Assembly (NCBI GenBank): GCA_016720655.1
Contig: JADKKE010000019.1
Span: forward strand, 5,906 to 69,905
Direction: 5' to 3'
Length of the DNA stretch: 64,000 nt
Source: Bacteroidota bacterium
GTDB taxonomy: Bacteria > Bacteroidota > Bacteroidia > AKYH767-A > 2013-40CM-41-45
Part shown: piece after piece, positions 42,670 through 51,763 of the stretch
Numbering within the stretch: the stretch's first letter is position 1
Layout of the letters: every line of letters starts with the position of its first letter
The notes under the pieces: generated by a model
What the model saw: only the letters and a program-made list of their open reading frames with translations
Database searches by the model: none
What the model was told of the DNA's origin: nothing
Made by a program: the position numbers and the translations under genes

Positions 42670-43509
42670 TCATTCCTCAGTATTCTCCAGCAACTGGATC
42701 TCAAAATCCGACAAATTGATACGTTGATCTTTAAACAAACCACCAATCGCTTTCTTGAAAATCTTTTTACTCATGTTCAAGCGCTTGTAAATTTCCTCCG
42801 GGGTGCTTTTATCACCAAGTGAAAGAATACCGGAATTCAACTTTAACGACTCAACAATTGTATTCATTGCATCCTGGACTGCATCATAGCCTTTTGCCTG
42901 CAGGCGAAGATCAATCTTGCCGTCCTCACGCACAGCTTTGATAAAACCGCGGACTGAATTCCCGGGTTCAAGTGGCGAGAAAACTTCATTTGCAAATACC
43001 AGCCCTTCGTACCGGTTATCGATGATTGCTTTGAATCCAAGTTCCGTTTTTTCGGCAATCAACAATTGCACTTCATCGCCCTCTTCATAATCCGGATCTT
43101 TCGAGATGTGCTTCGCCCATTTGGAGGTCGCTGAAATTCTTTCGGAGACTTTATCAATTAATAAATAGACCAGATATTTTTCCCCTTTGACCATTCCTGT
43201 TCGTTGCTCTGCATAAGGAACGAAAACATCCTTCGCTATTCCCCAATCCAAAAAAGCACCATGCGCATTCACATCCTTCACTTTGAGAAATGCAAAATCA
43301 CCAACACACGCAAAAGGCTTCAATGTAGTTGCAATCGGTCGGTTTTCATTGTCAAGATATACAAAAACATCCAACAGATCACCGGTAGACGTTCCTTCCG
43401 GCACGTACTTTCCCGGAAGTAAAATATCCGTTTCTCCATCATTCAAATACATTCCAATGGTGGAAGTACTTTTTACTCTTAGTTTGTTGTATTTCCCGAT
43501 TTCAATCAT
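42670..43509 (-). CDS. cvfB: S1-domain RNA-binding protein, CvfB/YitL family
   Basis: 279 aa, intact. The family's S1-like and winged-helix layout is visible: an N-terminal S1-like fold (LRVKSTSTIGMYLNDGETDILLP), a second S1 (VGDFAFLKVKDVNAHGAFLDWG, then DVFVPYAEQ), a third (ELGFKAIIDNRYEGLVFANEVF) and a C-terminal winged helix (LSLGDKSTPEEIYKRLNMSKKIFKKAIGGL). CvfB-type proteins affect virulence-factor or translation-linked expression in Firmicutes; their role in Bacteroidota is not settled. Divergent from the GldL-like gene. Confidence 0.93.
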   Translation of the reverse strand: MIEIGKYNKLRVKSTSTIGMYLNDGETDILLPGKYVPEGTSTGDLLDVFVYLDNENRPIATTLKPFACVGDFAFLKVKDVNAHGAFLDWGIAKDVFVPYAEQRTGMVKGEKYLVYLLIDKVSERISATSKWAKHISKDPDYEEGDEVQLLIAEKTELGFKAIIDNRYEGLVFANEVFSPLEPGNSVRGFIKAVREDGKIDLRLQAKGYDAVQDAMNTIVESLKLNSGILSLGDKSTPEEIYKRLNMSKKIFKKAIGGLFKDQRINLSDFEIQLLENTEE

Positions 43510-43650
43510 TGTACGAAGGTAAGTTAATTCCGTCTAAATTATCCTCCTGAGTAAATTCTAAGGAAAACTGCAGCGGGCTAATTCTTAGAAAACAGAATAA
43601 ATTAAATATATTTACGATGTTTGAAATTTTACCCTTAATCCATTTACATT

Positions 43651-44166
43651 ATGTCTTACAATACTCCTTTGGATGGACCGGATGAGTCTGCACCGAAATC
43701 TGGCATTCCTAAATTAGAATGGATTCTCATTGCACTTGCACTGATTGGAATCCTCTTCAAATTTTCACATTGGCCATTCAGTGGAATTATTCTGATCCTG
43801 TCACTTGGCTCACTTTCCATATTCTACTTTTCTCAGACATCCTTAAATTTGAAAGGCACATCCAAAGCAACTGCCCGTGTCCGATTTGGAAGTATGGCTT
43901 GCAGCATTGCCACAATCGGAATCCTTTTTAAAATTCTCCATTGGCCAGATGCAGATTTTCTTTTAATCCTTGGTTCTGCAGTATTGTTCATATTGATTTT
44001 TACAGGTTCCATTATGGGCAATCATTCGGTTTTTCTTAAAAAACAAATTATCCTACTCGTGCTTTGTCTATTACTTTTTTGGAAATACAATTCATTTTTC
44101 CCACCACTAAGCAGGCCCTCTCAAGCTTCAGGCATCAATGTTCCCGACACTACTGATTCTAAATAA
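43651..44166 (+). CDS. Four-helix membrane protein with duplicated GldL-like FKxxHWP motif
   Basis: 171 aa, intact. Four hydrophobic segments form two internally similar hairpins. Each begins with the same motif: GILFKFSHWPFSGIILIL and GILFKILHWPDADFLLIL. The sequence FKxxHWP in a membrane hairpin is typical of the GldL N-terminus, the T9SS motor stator, but GldL has one such hairpin and a long cytoplasmic tail that is missing here. It is followed after 35 nt by the TMTC-like gene on the same strand and may be co-transcribed. I would not call it GldL; it is a relative of unknown function. Confidence 0.7.
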   Translation: MSYNTPLDGPDESAPKSGIPKLEWILIALALIGILFKFSHWPFSGIILILSLGSLSIFYFSQTSLNLKGTSKATARVRFGSMACSIATIGILFKILHWPDADFLLILGSAVLFILIFTGSIMGNHSVFLKKQIILLVLCLLLFWKYNSFFPPLSRPSQASGINVPDTTDSK

Positions 44167-44201
44167 TTTTTTTCCGGAAGAATTTAATTTCACATAACAC
44201 A

Positions 44202-45896
44202 ATGTCCAATTCGAAAAAGAAAAGTCTGTCCGGGAATGCTGTACAGAAAAATCCGGGAAAGGAACAAAGTGCTTCCTCCATCCGGAAATGGATGGGCATC
44301 ATTCCGATTCTGATACTCACATACCTGGTATATACTCCCGCATTGAAAAACTCCATCACAGGCTGGGACGACAACAATTACATCACCGAGAACAAAGACA
44401 TCCGGCAGCTAAATACTGATTTTATTAAAAAGAGTTTTGCTCCACATTCCGGCTATGTAATGGGAAATTATCATCCTCTCACAATGATCTCCTATGCATT
44501 GGAATACAAATCAGGTAAACTGAATCCGAAAACTTTCCATACCACCAACATCATATTTCATCTCATCAATGGAGCATTGGTGTATTTATTCATTTGGCTT
44601 TTGTCGGGGCGAATGCTTGTGAGCAGCATTACTGCTGCGCTATTCCTCTTGCATCCAATGCACGTCGAAAGCGTCGCCTGGATTTCGGAACGGAAAGATC
44701 TTTTGTATTGCATGTTTGAAATGGCAGCCTTGTCTGCTTACATCGTGTATATTAAGAAAAAGAAAAACATCTGGCTCCTCCTCTGCTTTGGTTTATTCCT
44801 CCTGGCGATTCTTAGCAAAGCCATGGCCGTTGCAATGGTCGCTCTCCTCCCCTTGCTTGATTATTATTTCAACAGAAAGCTCTCCAGTCCAAAAGCTATT
44901 CTCGAAAAAATTCCCTTTCTGATCACCGGGATCATTTTCGGGTTGATTGCGATTGAAGCACAAAAAGAATTTGAAGCATTTGTGAATGAGATCCGGCCGA
45001 TTACAGACAGATTTCTGTTGGCTGCATTCAGTTTTATCACTTATTTATGGAAATCGATTCTCCCCATTAATCTTTCAACGTATTACGATTATCCACCCAT
45101 TGGAACTTATTCCTGGTACTTTGTTTTCATCCTGTTAACAATAGCTCTGTTCGCTTTGGTATTCTGGTCGATTCGAAAAACAAAAAAGATTTTGTTTGGC
45201 TTTTTATTTTTTTCCTTCAGCATCGTATTGGTCCTTCAATTTTTACCGGTCGGCGGAGCAATTCTTGCGGAACGCTATACCTATATCCCATACATCGGTA
45301 TATTTTTTTTAATTGCAGAAGGAATTTCATATTTAAATGAAAAAAGAAATACAGGACAATACAAATATTTATTTCCTATCGCTGTTACGAGCATGTTTCT
45401 TTTCTTTCTATTCATTACAGTCTCAACACATAGCCGTTGCAAAGTCTGGAAAGACACTGTGAGCATTTGGGACGACGCCCTGCTTCAGAATCCGTCATGC
45501 GTAAAAGCCTATGGTGGGCGGGGGAATGGCTACAACGACAAGCAGATGTATCAACAGGCTATACAAGATTTAAATAAGGCCATAGAATTAAAAACCGACT
45601 ATGCTGATGCTTATTACAACCGTGCTCTAGCCTATTATTTTATTGCCAAACAAAATCAGGATGCAGGAAAAAGTGATGATGCATCGCGCTATTATTCGCT
45701 TTCCATTCAGGATAATAGCGAAGCCATCAAATACAAACCCAATCTTGCACGGGCATATTATAATCGCTCCGGAAATTACTTCATTCTTAAACAATTTGAT
45801 CTCGCCCTGACCGATGTGCTGAAAGCAAAAGAACTGGGAATGGAAGTTGATCCGGCATACATTGAATTTTTAAAAAAACAAATTATTTCAAAATAA
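44202..45896 (+). CDS. TMTC-like membrane glycosyltransferase with C-terminal TPRs
   Basis: 564 aa, intact. About ten hydrophobic segments (30-410) in GT-C style. The first periplasmic loop carries the acidic pair in GWDDNNYI, followed by NYHPLTMISYALEY and the family block LLHPMHVESVAWISERKDLL. Residues 440-560 hold three TPRs (YNDKQMYQQAIQDLNKAIEL; ADAYYNRALAYY; ARAYYNRSGNYFILKQFDLA). The architecture matches bacterial relatives of eukaryotic TMTC O-mannosyltransferases. A likely role is glycosylation of exported proteins, with a polyprenyl-phosphate sugar as donor, but donor and target are inference. With eleven secreted cargo proteins nearby, surface glycoproteins are natural candidates. 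Confidence 0.82.
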   Translation: MSNSKKKSLSGNAVQKNPGKEQSASSIRKWMGIIPILILTYLVYTPALKNSITGWDDNNYITENKDIRQLNTDFIKKSFAPHSGYVMGNYHPLTMISYALEYKSGKLNPKTFHTTNIIFHLINGALVYLFIWLLSGRMLVSSITAALFLLHPMHVESVAWISERKDLLYCMFEMAALSAYIVYIKKKKNIWLLLCFGLFLLAILSKAMAVAMVALLPLLDYYFNRKLSSPKAILEKIPFLITGIIFGLIAIEAQKEFEAFVNEIRPITDRFLLAAFSFITYLWKSILPINLSTYYDYPPIGTYSWYFVFILLTIALFALVFWSIRKTKKILFGFLFFSFSIVLVLQFLPVGGAILAERYTYIPYIGIFFLIAEGISYLNEKRNTGQYKYLFPIAVTSMFLFFLFITVSTHSRCKVWKDTVSIWDDALLQNPSCVKAYGGRGNGYNDKQMYQQAIQDLNKAIELKTDYADAYYNRALAYYFIAKQNQDAGKSDDASRYYSLSIQDNSEAIKYKPNLARAYYNRSGNYFILKQFDLALTDVLKAKELGMEVDPAYIEFLKKQIISK

Positions 45897-46190
45897 TTGT
45901 AAATCGATTTGAATTTTATTTCTGCATCTGTTGAAAAATTAACCACATAAATCAGCTCTCGTGGCCCAAATTTTGCAAAAAACATATACGCCTGGGGATT
46001 GGACCCTTGAGATAAGCCAAAGATCATCTCTCAATTACAAGATAATTTGTTCTGCCTTTTCTGGGCTTAAAAAAATTACTATCATTGTTAACACTTCTCA
46101 ATTGAACAAGGTCGCTCTTTATTCAAATTGCCCAAATGCAATTTATTTATTTCGATTAAATATTTTCACAATTAAAATAAATTCAAGCCT

Positions 46191-47048
46191 ATGAAAAAAC
46201 AATTACTCCTGCTTTCTGTATTCATTATATTTTGTTCATCCCTCACTTGTGCCCAAATCCCAAATGGCGGCTTTGAAAACTGGACAATAGGAACCAACGG
46301 ATTTCTGAATCCCGATGGATACCAGTGTTCCAATGATGATCACCCGGGAGCATCTATACTGCAGGGAGCGGGATATACCGGAAATTACTGCGTACAATTT
46401 GCTTCTGCCTATGATTCTACAACGGGTGACTATGAACCGGGCATGCTTCGTTTGGTCCATCAGCCCTTTCCGGCAATATCCAACCCCACTACACTTTCAG
46501 GTTTCTGGAGAACTTTTAATCCCAATATCACCGATGCATTGGGACTGGAACTGCACCTCTACGATGCATCCAATATGGAAGTGGGAACAGGCGACATCAA
46601 CACTCCTTTCACCGGAAGCATTCCAAACTGGACACCCTTCAGCATACCCATTCATTACACCAGCGCCAATCCTGTTACAAATTTCAGTCTGGATATTCTC
46701 TGGATTCTCCTGAGCAATGACCCTAACACATATGGAGAATTGGATGATCTGACTTTTGACACAGGAACAAGTGGAATCACAAATGGTGTAAGATCAAACG
46801 AAAGCATTCATCTTCTCCCGATGGACGGAAACGGAAGATTTCTTATTCAGCCAGGCTCCAATTTTCAAGATCAGCTGACCCTGGATATCTGTGATCTCTC
46901 CGGAAAAATTGTGCAACATCAGAATGTTTCAAAAGCAAATTCAGCATCACTGGAATTAAACATTAGCACACTTTCCCAAGGACTGTATATCTGCAACTTT
47001 TATAATAATGAAGCGAAGATCAGTTTGAAAATAGTAAAAGGGAACTGA
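46191..47048 (+). CDS. Small T9SS-secreted protein with carbohydrate-binding-like domain
   Basis: 285 aa, intact. Signal peptide MKKQLLLLSVFIIFCSSLTCAQ, then a mature start IPNGGFENW typical of Bacteroidota proteins with a single beta-sandwich (PCMD-like) domain. Residues 25-200 contain YCVQFAS, LSGFWRTFNP and LDDLTFDTG, as in PCMD-type domains. The tail is a T9SS type A domain (LTLDICDLSGKIV ... SQGLYICNFYNN). Binding to a polysaccharide is possible but not shown. Confidence 0.82.
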   Translation: MKKQLLLLSVFIIFCSSLTCAQIPNGGFENWTIGTNGFLNPDGYQCSNDDHPGASILQGAGYTGNYCVQFASAYDSTTGDYEPGMLRLVHQPFPAISNPTTLSGFWRTFNPNITDALGLELHLYDASNMEVGTGDINTPFTGSIPNWTPFSIPIHYTSANPVTNFSLDILWILLSNDPNTYGELDDLTFDTGTSGITNGVRSNESIHLLPMDGNGRFLIQPGSNFQDQLTLDICDLSGKIVQHQNVSKANSASLELNISTLSQGLYICNFYNNEAKISLKIVKGN

Positions 47049-47057
47049 GAGAAATCA

Positions 47058-47234
47058 GTGTGGGTGTGAGTGTGGGTGTGAGTGTGAGTGTGAGTGTGAG
47101 TGTGAGTGTGAGTGTGAGTGTGAATTCCCGCCGCGCTCACACCCAAACTCAAACTGCTCTTCCCTTCCCTCTAAAAAACTGTGGGTGTCAAGCTCAAGCG
47201 TGGATACCACACTCAAACCTCACACCCACACTCA
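47058..47234. repeat. GTGTGA microsatellite followed by partial inverted CACACT arrays
   Basis: 47058-47123 is about eleven copies of the hexamer TGTGAG/TGTGGG. After 12 nt, shorter complementary stretches appear (47136-47156 CTCACACCCAAACTC, 47208-47234), so the region can fold back on itself. The remaining spacer to the next gene at 47446 holds no gene. The dominant array is the reverse complement of the one at 37120-37195. Confidence 0.88.
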
Positions 47235-47445
47235 TTTTCAGTAGCGCCTTCTGGCCAAATTCCGAACTCATTATTGCATAAAATAGCCAACTTGAGTGTT
47301 TTCAGGGTTTTTAGAACTCCTAGTACTCCTGTATCGAAAGCGTAAGCATAATCAAATCTAGACTTTCTCAATTTTTAGTATATTAACTACTTATAATTAC
47401 CTCATCATTCACAAAACATAAATAATTTTTCAAGATCAAAGAAAA

Positions 47446-49126
47446 ATGAGGTACAAAATTTCAGTTAAAGAAGGGATTTTATTTCGCCTTGCCAAATATT
47501 TATGCACTTCAATTACTTGTTATTTTTCGATTTCTATCCTCTTAACCGGCAACTTAATTGATTGTCAGGCTGAATCTCCTTTTATATTCCGTAATCGTTC
47601 TCACTCATATGTTTGTGAAAAAATAATTACAAGTGACTCTTCAATTATTTTGGGTTTCCATATATGTAATGGAATGGTAAAAATTGGGTTTAACATAACC
47701 AAAATTTCAAATTTCAATCATATTGAGTGGTCAAAAGACTTCTACCTCAACCAAACTACAAATCATTACTTTTTTTACAACCTTTGTAACACAAAAGATA
47801 AGGGACTTATTGTAACTGGTACAACCACCGCATTTTCTTCATATACATCGGACCATTGCTTTCTATTAAAACTGGATAGTTCCGGAAATAAAATGTGGGA
47901 AAAGTCTTATTTTTCATACGATAATTACGGGCTGGTGTCAAATTATTGCACAGAACTAAAAAATGGAAATATACAATGCTGGGGTGCCATGAATACCGCT
48001 ATTTTCTATAATGATACAACTAATCAACAATTATTTTGTCTTAATGTCGACAGTGCTGGAACAGTGATCAATTCAACTGTATATAATGCTAATTTTCTAA
48101 ACCCTCTCAATAATTTTTATAGGACTATAAATATTTACAATTCCGAACTTATCCTGGGAATGCAGAATGAATTAAATAAATTCACACTTGTCAGAATTGA
48201 TACATCAGGAAATATCAAGAAATCGAGAGACGAATTTCCAATTGGATTATCACTTTATAAAATTGAATATTCAGATAAAGACAGTTCATTTATCTTGATT
48301 GGAGATTATTATACATATCCGAATACGCAGGGGGATATTTTTATTGCCAAAATCGATATCAACGGCAATACAAAATGGAATTATCGTTATACTGGCCATG
48401 GCTACGAACACTACGTTCAGTCAAAACTATTAAAAAGTGGAAATACTCTGGTAATGGGAATAACTTCCAGTAGCTCTTCCAATTACACAGAATCCGCATT
48501 AATATTTTGCATTTCTAAAGATGGAGAGTTATTATGGACAAGAAAATATCTGGAACAAGGATTAATCCCTCCGGCATTTGCTGCAAGCATAAATGCATTC
48601 GAACTTGAGGATAGCATAAAGATTCTTGCAGCTATGGCTCCTGGTATATTTAAACCAGCTGATTATGGTTTTTTTGATATCGATACGCTGGGTGAGTCAA
48701 ACTGCCTAAATAGAAACTTTTCATTCTACAAATACCCGACAGCACAACAAACAAGTTCGTTACAGGTCATGATATCTCCTATCCAAGTAATTTCGGAACC
48801 TACATTCTTTAGAACTGCTGATTGTCTATGGGAAACAGAAGAAAACTGCTTACGGTATACAATAGAAGAAGTTGTAATCGATAATATAAAATTCAAAGTC
48901 TATCCTTCAGTCTTCTCAGAATATGTGACTATAGAAAAGAATTCAAAACTCGATTTCAGATATAATTTAAAAAATCTTTGACTCCAAAGGATCCTTGATT
49001 CGATCTATTTTTGATTGCACAGAAAGCCAAGTATTAAATTTGAGCCTTTTATTGTCAGGAGTATATTTTTTATCATTAGAAACAGACACAAGCAAGGAAA
49101 TTTTAAAAATCACTAAAATCAATTAG
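47446..49126 (+). CDS. T9SS-secreted protein with propeller-like repeats (one frameshift in the tail)
   Basis: About 559 aa when repaired. The N-terminus has a basic start and a hydrophobic stretch (LCTSITCYFSISILLTG). Repeats of the form LLKLDSSGNKMWEKSYF, VRIDTSGNIKKS, IAKIDINGNTKWNYRYTG and CISKDGELLWTRKYL are related to those of the protein at 19417-21042. A frame break in the A6 run at 48969-48974 cuts the tail. Dropping one A gives YNLKIFDSKGSLI followed by SGVYFLSLETDTSKEILKI, an ordinary T9SS sorting domain. A+T content is higher than in the neighbouring genes. Confidence 0.8.
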
Positions 49127-49179
49127 GGTTGTAATTTTCCTGCTGGGTCAAGTCTTAAATGCCAGCCGGTGCTCCCGCT

Positions 49180-49224
49180 GGGCCAAGTCTTTAACGAAAG
49201 CCTGTGTGCCAGCAGACTTGGCCC
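49180..49224. repeat. 45-nt hairpin (REP-like) element, copy A
   Basis: Perfect 11-bp inverted repeat GGGCCAAGTCT / AGACTTGGCCC around a 23-nt loop containing AACGAAAGCCTG and GTGCCAGC. Copies B (49248-49291) and C (51179-51223) share arms and loop. Confidence 0.85.
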
Positions 49225-49247
49225 TTTATAAAGACTAAGATAATGAT

Positions 49248-49291
49248 GGGACAAGTTATTGCGAAAGCCTGAGTGCCAGCAGACGCAGCCC
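49248..49291. repeat. Hairpin (REP-like) element, copy B
   Basis: Same loop as copy A (GCGAAAGCCTGAGTGCCAGC), but the arms have decayed (GGGACAAGT left, AGACGCAGCCC right), so the stem is imperfect. It lies 24 nt from copy A in the same orientation. Confidence 0.72.
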
Positions 49292-49450
49292 AGCAGGAAG
49301 CCTTAGTAAATCCGAAGTGTATACCCAATTTCCACATTCAAGTCCTTTAGAAAAATACTCACTTTCTTTGTCAGAACTCCAAATTTCAATGTTTGGTAAA
49401 ATATTATTCAACGCAATTTGTTTTTTTTCGCCATTTGTTACACCCATTAA

Positions 49451-51180
49451 TTAATCAACTATGATCTTCCTTGATATTGATCCATTCCTATCCTTATAAT
49501 TAATTATATACAATCCGGAATTCAATTTGAGACGAAGCGTTTTATTTTCTTCAGAAATATTCTCATTTGAATAAACCAATCTTCCGGGAAGATCAAAATC
49601 CTGATCGAATTAATAGCATTGCCATTGTTAACATTAATCGTGACATTGCCTGACGTTGGATTTGGATATACTTCTAAAAAAGTTGATGCAGCTATCTCTT
49701 TTGTGTTAGTTATCATGGAATCCAGATTCAATCGATATAGACCACCATGTGTTGAGGCATATAAATAATTATCGAGCACTTCTAATGTAAAAATATCCAG
49801 ATTTTGCAAACCGACATTAATCGGACTCCAATGCAGTCCATCATCAGTTGAATAATGAACACCATCTGTTTGAGTACCCAAGAATAATGTCGAATCTTTT
49901 ATTGCTGTTGTTGTTGCAATTAAAGGCAGATCACCAACGGCCGGCATCCATGTCACACCTTCGTCATCAGATACGTATCGACTGATACCCGGTCCACATT
50001 GACATGAAGCCATTACTCTGTTTTCGCTGGTAGAAATCATAGTTAAAGGAAGTGGAAAACTTATAGAATCCCAACTTAATCCAAAGTCATTTGATGAATA
50101 TATTCCGGTGAAAGAAGAAATAAAGAATTTCGAATTACATGCAATTTCCTCTCCAATCATTTGTGGAGAAGCAATTCCATTATTTCGGGGGACCCAACTC
50201 AACCCATTATTGTTTGAATAAAAAACACCGTAAGTAGTTCCTGCAATAATGTTAGGTCCGATGTTAGTCATCCCTGGAATCCACATACTGGTAATTCCAT
50301 TATTTACCTGCTGCCAGGTAGCCCCTGTATCTAATGAACGATAAACGCCATGATTAGCAGATCCTATAATTATTGCTGAGTCTGCAATTGTACCTGAAAA
50401 GTAAGTGTCAAAAGGCAGATTATTTAAAGTGTATCTCCAGTTGCTTCCGCCATCTTTTGAAATAAATATTCCAACGATTGCAGGTGTAGCAGCTAATATC
50501 ACATCTCCTTTCTTTTCATATATTTAAAACCACCTACGTTCAATCCTACAGAAGTCCAAGTGTTTCCTCTATCATATGATATAAAGAGGACGGTGGATGA
50601 ACCATAAAAGAGAGTGTATCCGTTAATACTCATACAGTTTCCATAAGGCATTGTAATTCCATTTGAGATCTGAGTCCAGAGCGCTCCATTATTTTCTGAT
50701 TTCCATACTCCCGGATCTGCGGTTACAAATAAAGTGCTAGAGTCGTTAGCAATTTCTATGGAATAAGAAATACTGAAGGCTCCTCCTGAAATCATTGTCC
50801 ATGAAGAACCGTAGTTCACCGATCTGAAAACCCCTCCCCGAGTTGATACAAACAGATCGCTTCCTTTCATTGTGAGATTATTCGTCCAGAGATTGGTTAG
50901 TCCTGTATTGATTGTATCAAACGGCCCGCCATTCTGAGATAGAAATACTCCATTTGTCGTGGTCCCTACAAAAATATCATTGCCATTTACAAGTATATCT
51001 GATATGGCAATAAAAGGTAGAGCAAGAAAAGTCCAGTTGTTTCCACCATTAGTTGACAAAAACAAACCATCGTCAGTGCCGAGATAAATATCTGTTCCTT
51101 TGAATTCAATGGAAGTTACATAAAGTGAAGTTAGTCCGTTGTTGAGAGTTTGCCTGGTATTACCATTATCTCCCCGCTGG
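49451..51180 (-). pseudogene. 5'-truncated T9SS YCF48/BNR-type propeller gene
   Basis: Seven or more propeller repeats such as LFLSTNGGNNWTFLALP, VFLSQNGG, VFRSVNYGSSW, VWKSENNGALW, FISKDGGSNWRYTL, VYRSLDTGATW and VHYSTDDGLHWSPI. A T9SS tail begins VYPNPTSGNVTINV; after a frame change near 49590 it ends SGLYIINYKDRNG, with the stop at 49451. A second break lies near 50505. Upstream of 51065 the propeller frame continues (TRQTLNNGLTSLYV, EFKGTDIYLGTDDG) to about 51170. It then runs straight into hairpin copy C with no signal peptide and no start codon. The 5' end is therefore missing, and the break coincides with the repeat. Related in type to the protein at 32165-33435. Confidence 0.75.
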
Positions 51181-51223
51181 GCAAAGTCTTTAACGAATGC
51201 CTGTGCGTCAGCAGACTTAGCCC
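51179..51223. repeat. Hairpin (REP-like) element, copy C
   Basis: GGGCAAAGTCT / AGACTTAGCCC arms (one mismatched pair) with a loop nearly identical to copy A. It abuts the broken 5' end of the propeller gene, about 2.0 kb from copy A and in the same orientation. Confidence 0.83.
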
Positions 51224-51763
51224 ATTATTAATACAAAGACCTTAGAAATATAATCATTTTATTCTTTTCAGCAGCATAATGCTTACAACCTCATCTTGAA
51301 TTCCTATAGTGGTTTAAATTTTTAGTAGCATAAGAATCTTTCAATTCCGAATCAAAAATTCATACCATAAGAGCCAGCTTATTTGGTTTTATTTTTTTCA
51401 ATGAAAAATAAAATATTTGTGGAATGGGACATGCGGATAGAATGGAGAAAAGCGAACCTAATGGGGTGAGAAAAAAACTTAGAGGGGTGAGAAAAATAAT
51501 TCAGAGGGATGAGAAAATAACTTAGATGGGTGAGAAAAAGTGAAAGGCAAAGAACTATTTCACAAGAATGATATAAAATAAATTTCATTTTCCAATCCCC
51601 AACCTTTGCTTCTGCTATTCATAGAGTGAATACCTATACACTCACCACTGATTGAGAGCAGTTGATTTTATATACGGCATCAACTTTAGGACATAAAATT
51701 CTCTTAAAAGGCTAACGTTAACCTTTATCCCATCTGGATACAACATTTGTTATGTTACAAGCA
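51224..51763. other. Non-coding stretch with a tandem repeat
   Basis: 540 nt without a gene. It contains the 21-nt repeat array listed next. The rest is AT-rich. The minus-strand frame across the array (repeating SHP/FLIP words) is only a translation of the repeat. Confidence 0.6.
51463..51546. repeat. Four copies of a 20-22 nt tandem repeat
   Basis: Units begin GGGGTGAGAAAAA, GGGGTGAGAAAAA, GGGATGAGAAAA and TGGGTGAGAAAAA, each followed by a variable A/T stretch with CTTAGA or TTCAGA. No coding value seen. It lies between the truncated propeller gene and the Kelch-LamG gene. Confidence 0.85.

Larger units (their letters stand above)
49127..49450. other. Intergenic region carrying hairpin repeats
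   Basis: 324 nt between two T9SS genes. It carries two full copies (listed separately) and one internally deleted copy (about 49145-49166) of a 45-nt hairpin element. A minus-strand frame at 49447-49256 (63 codons, starting MGVTNGEKKQIALNN) ends inside one hairpin copy. It resembles no family I know and may be the remnant of a gene cut by the repeat. Confidence 0.55.

Noticed and set aside
47060..47281. 73-aa frame of Val-Ser repeats
   Set aside because: It is only the translation of the GTGTGA microsatellite.
51379..51588. 69-aa frame with repeated FSHP/FLIP words
   Set aside because: It is the translation of the 21-nt tandem repeat; no start context or homology is visible.
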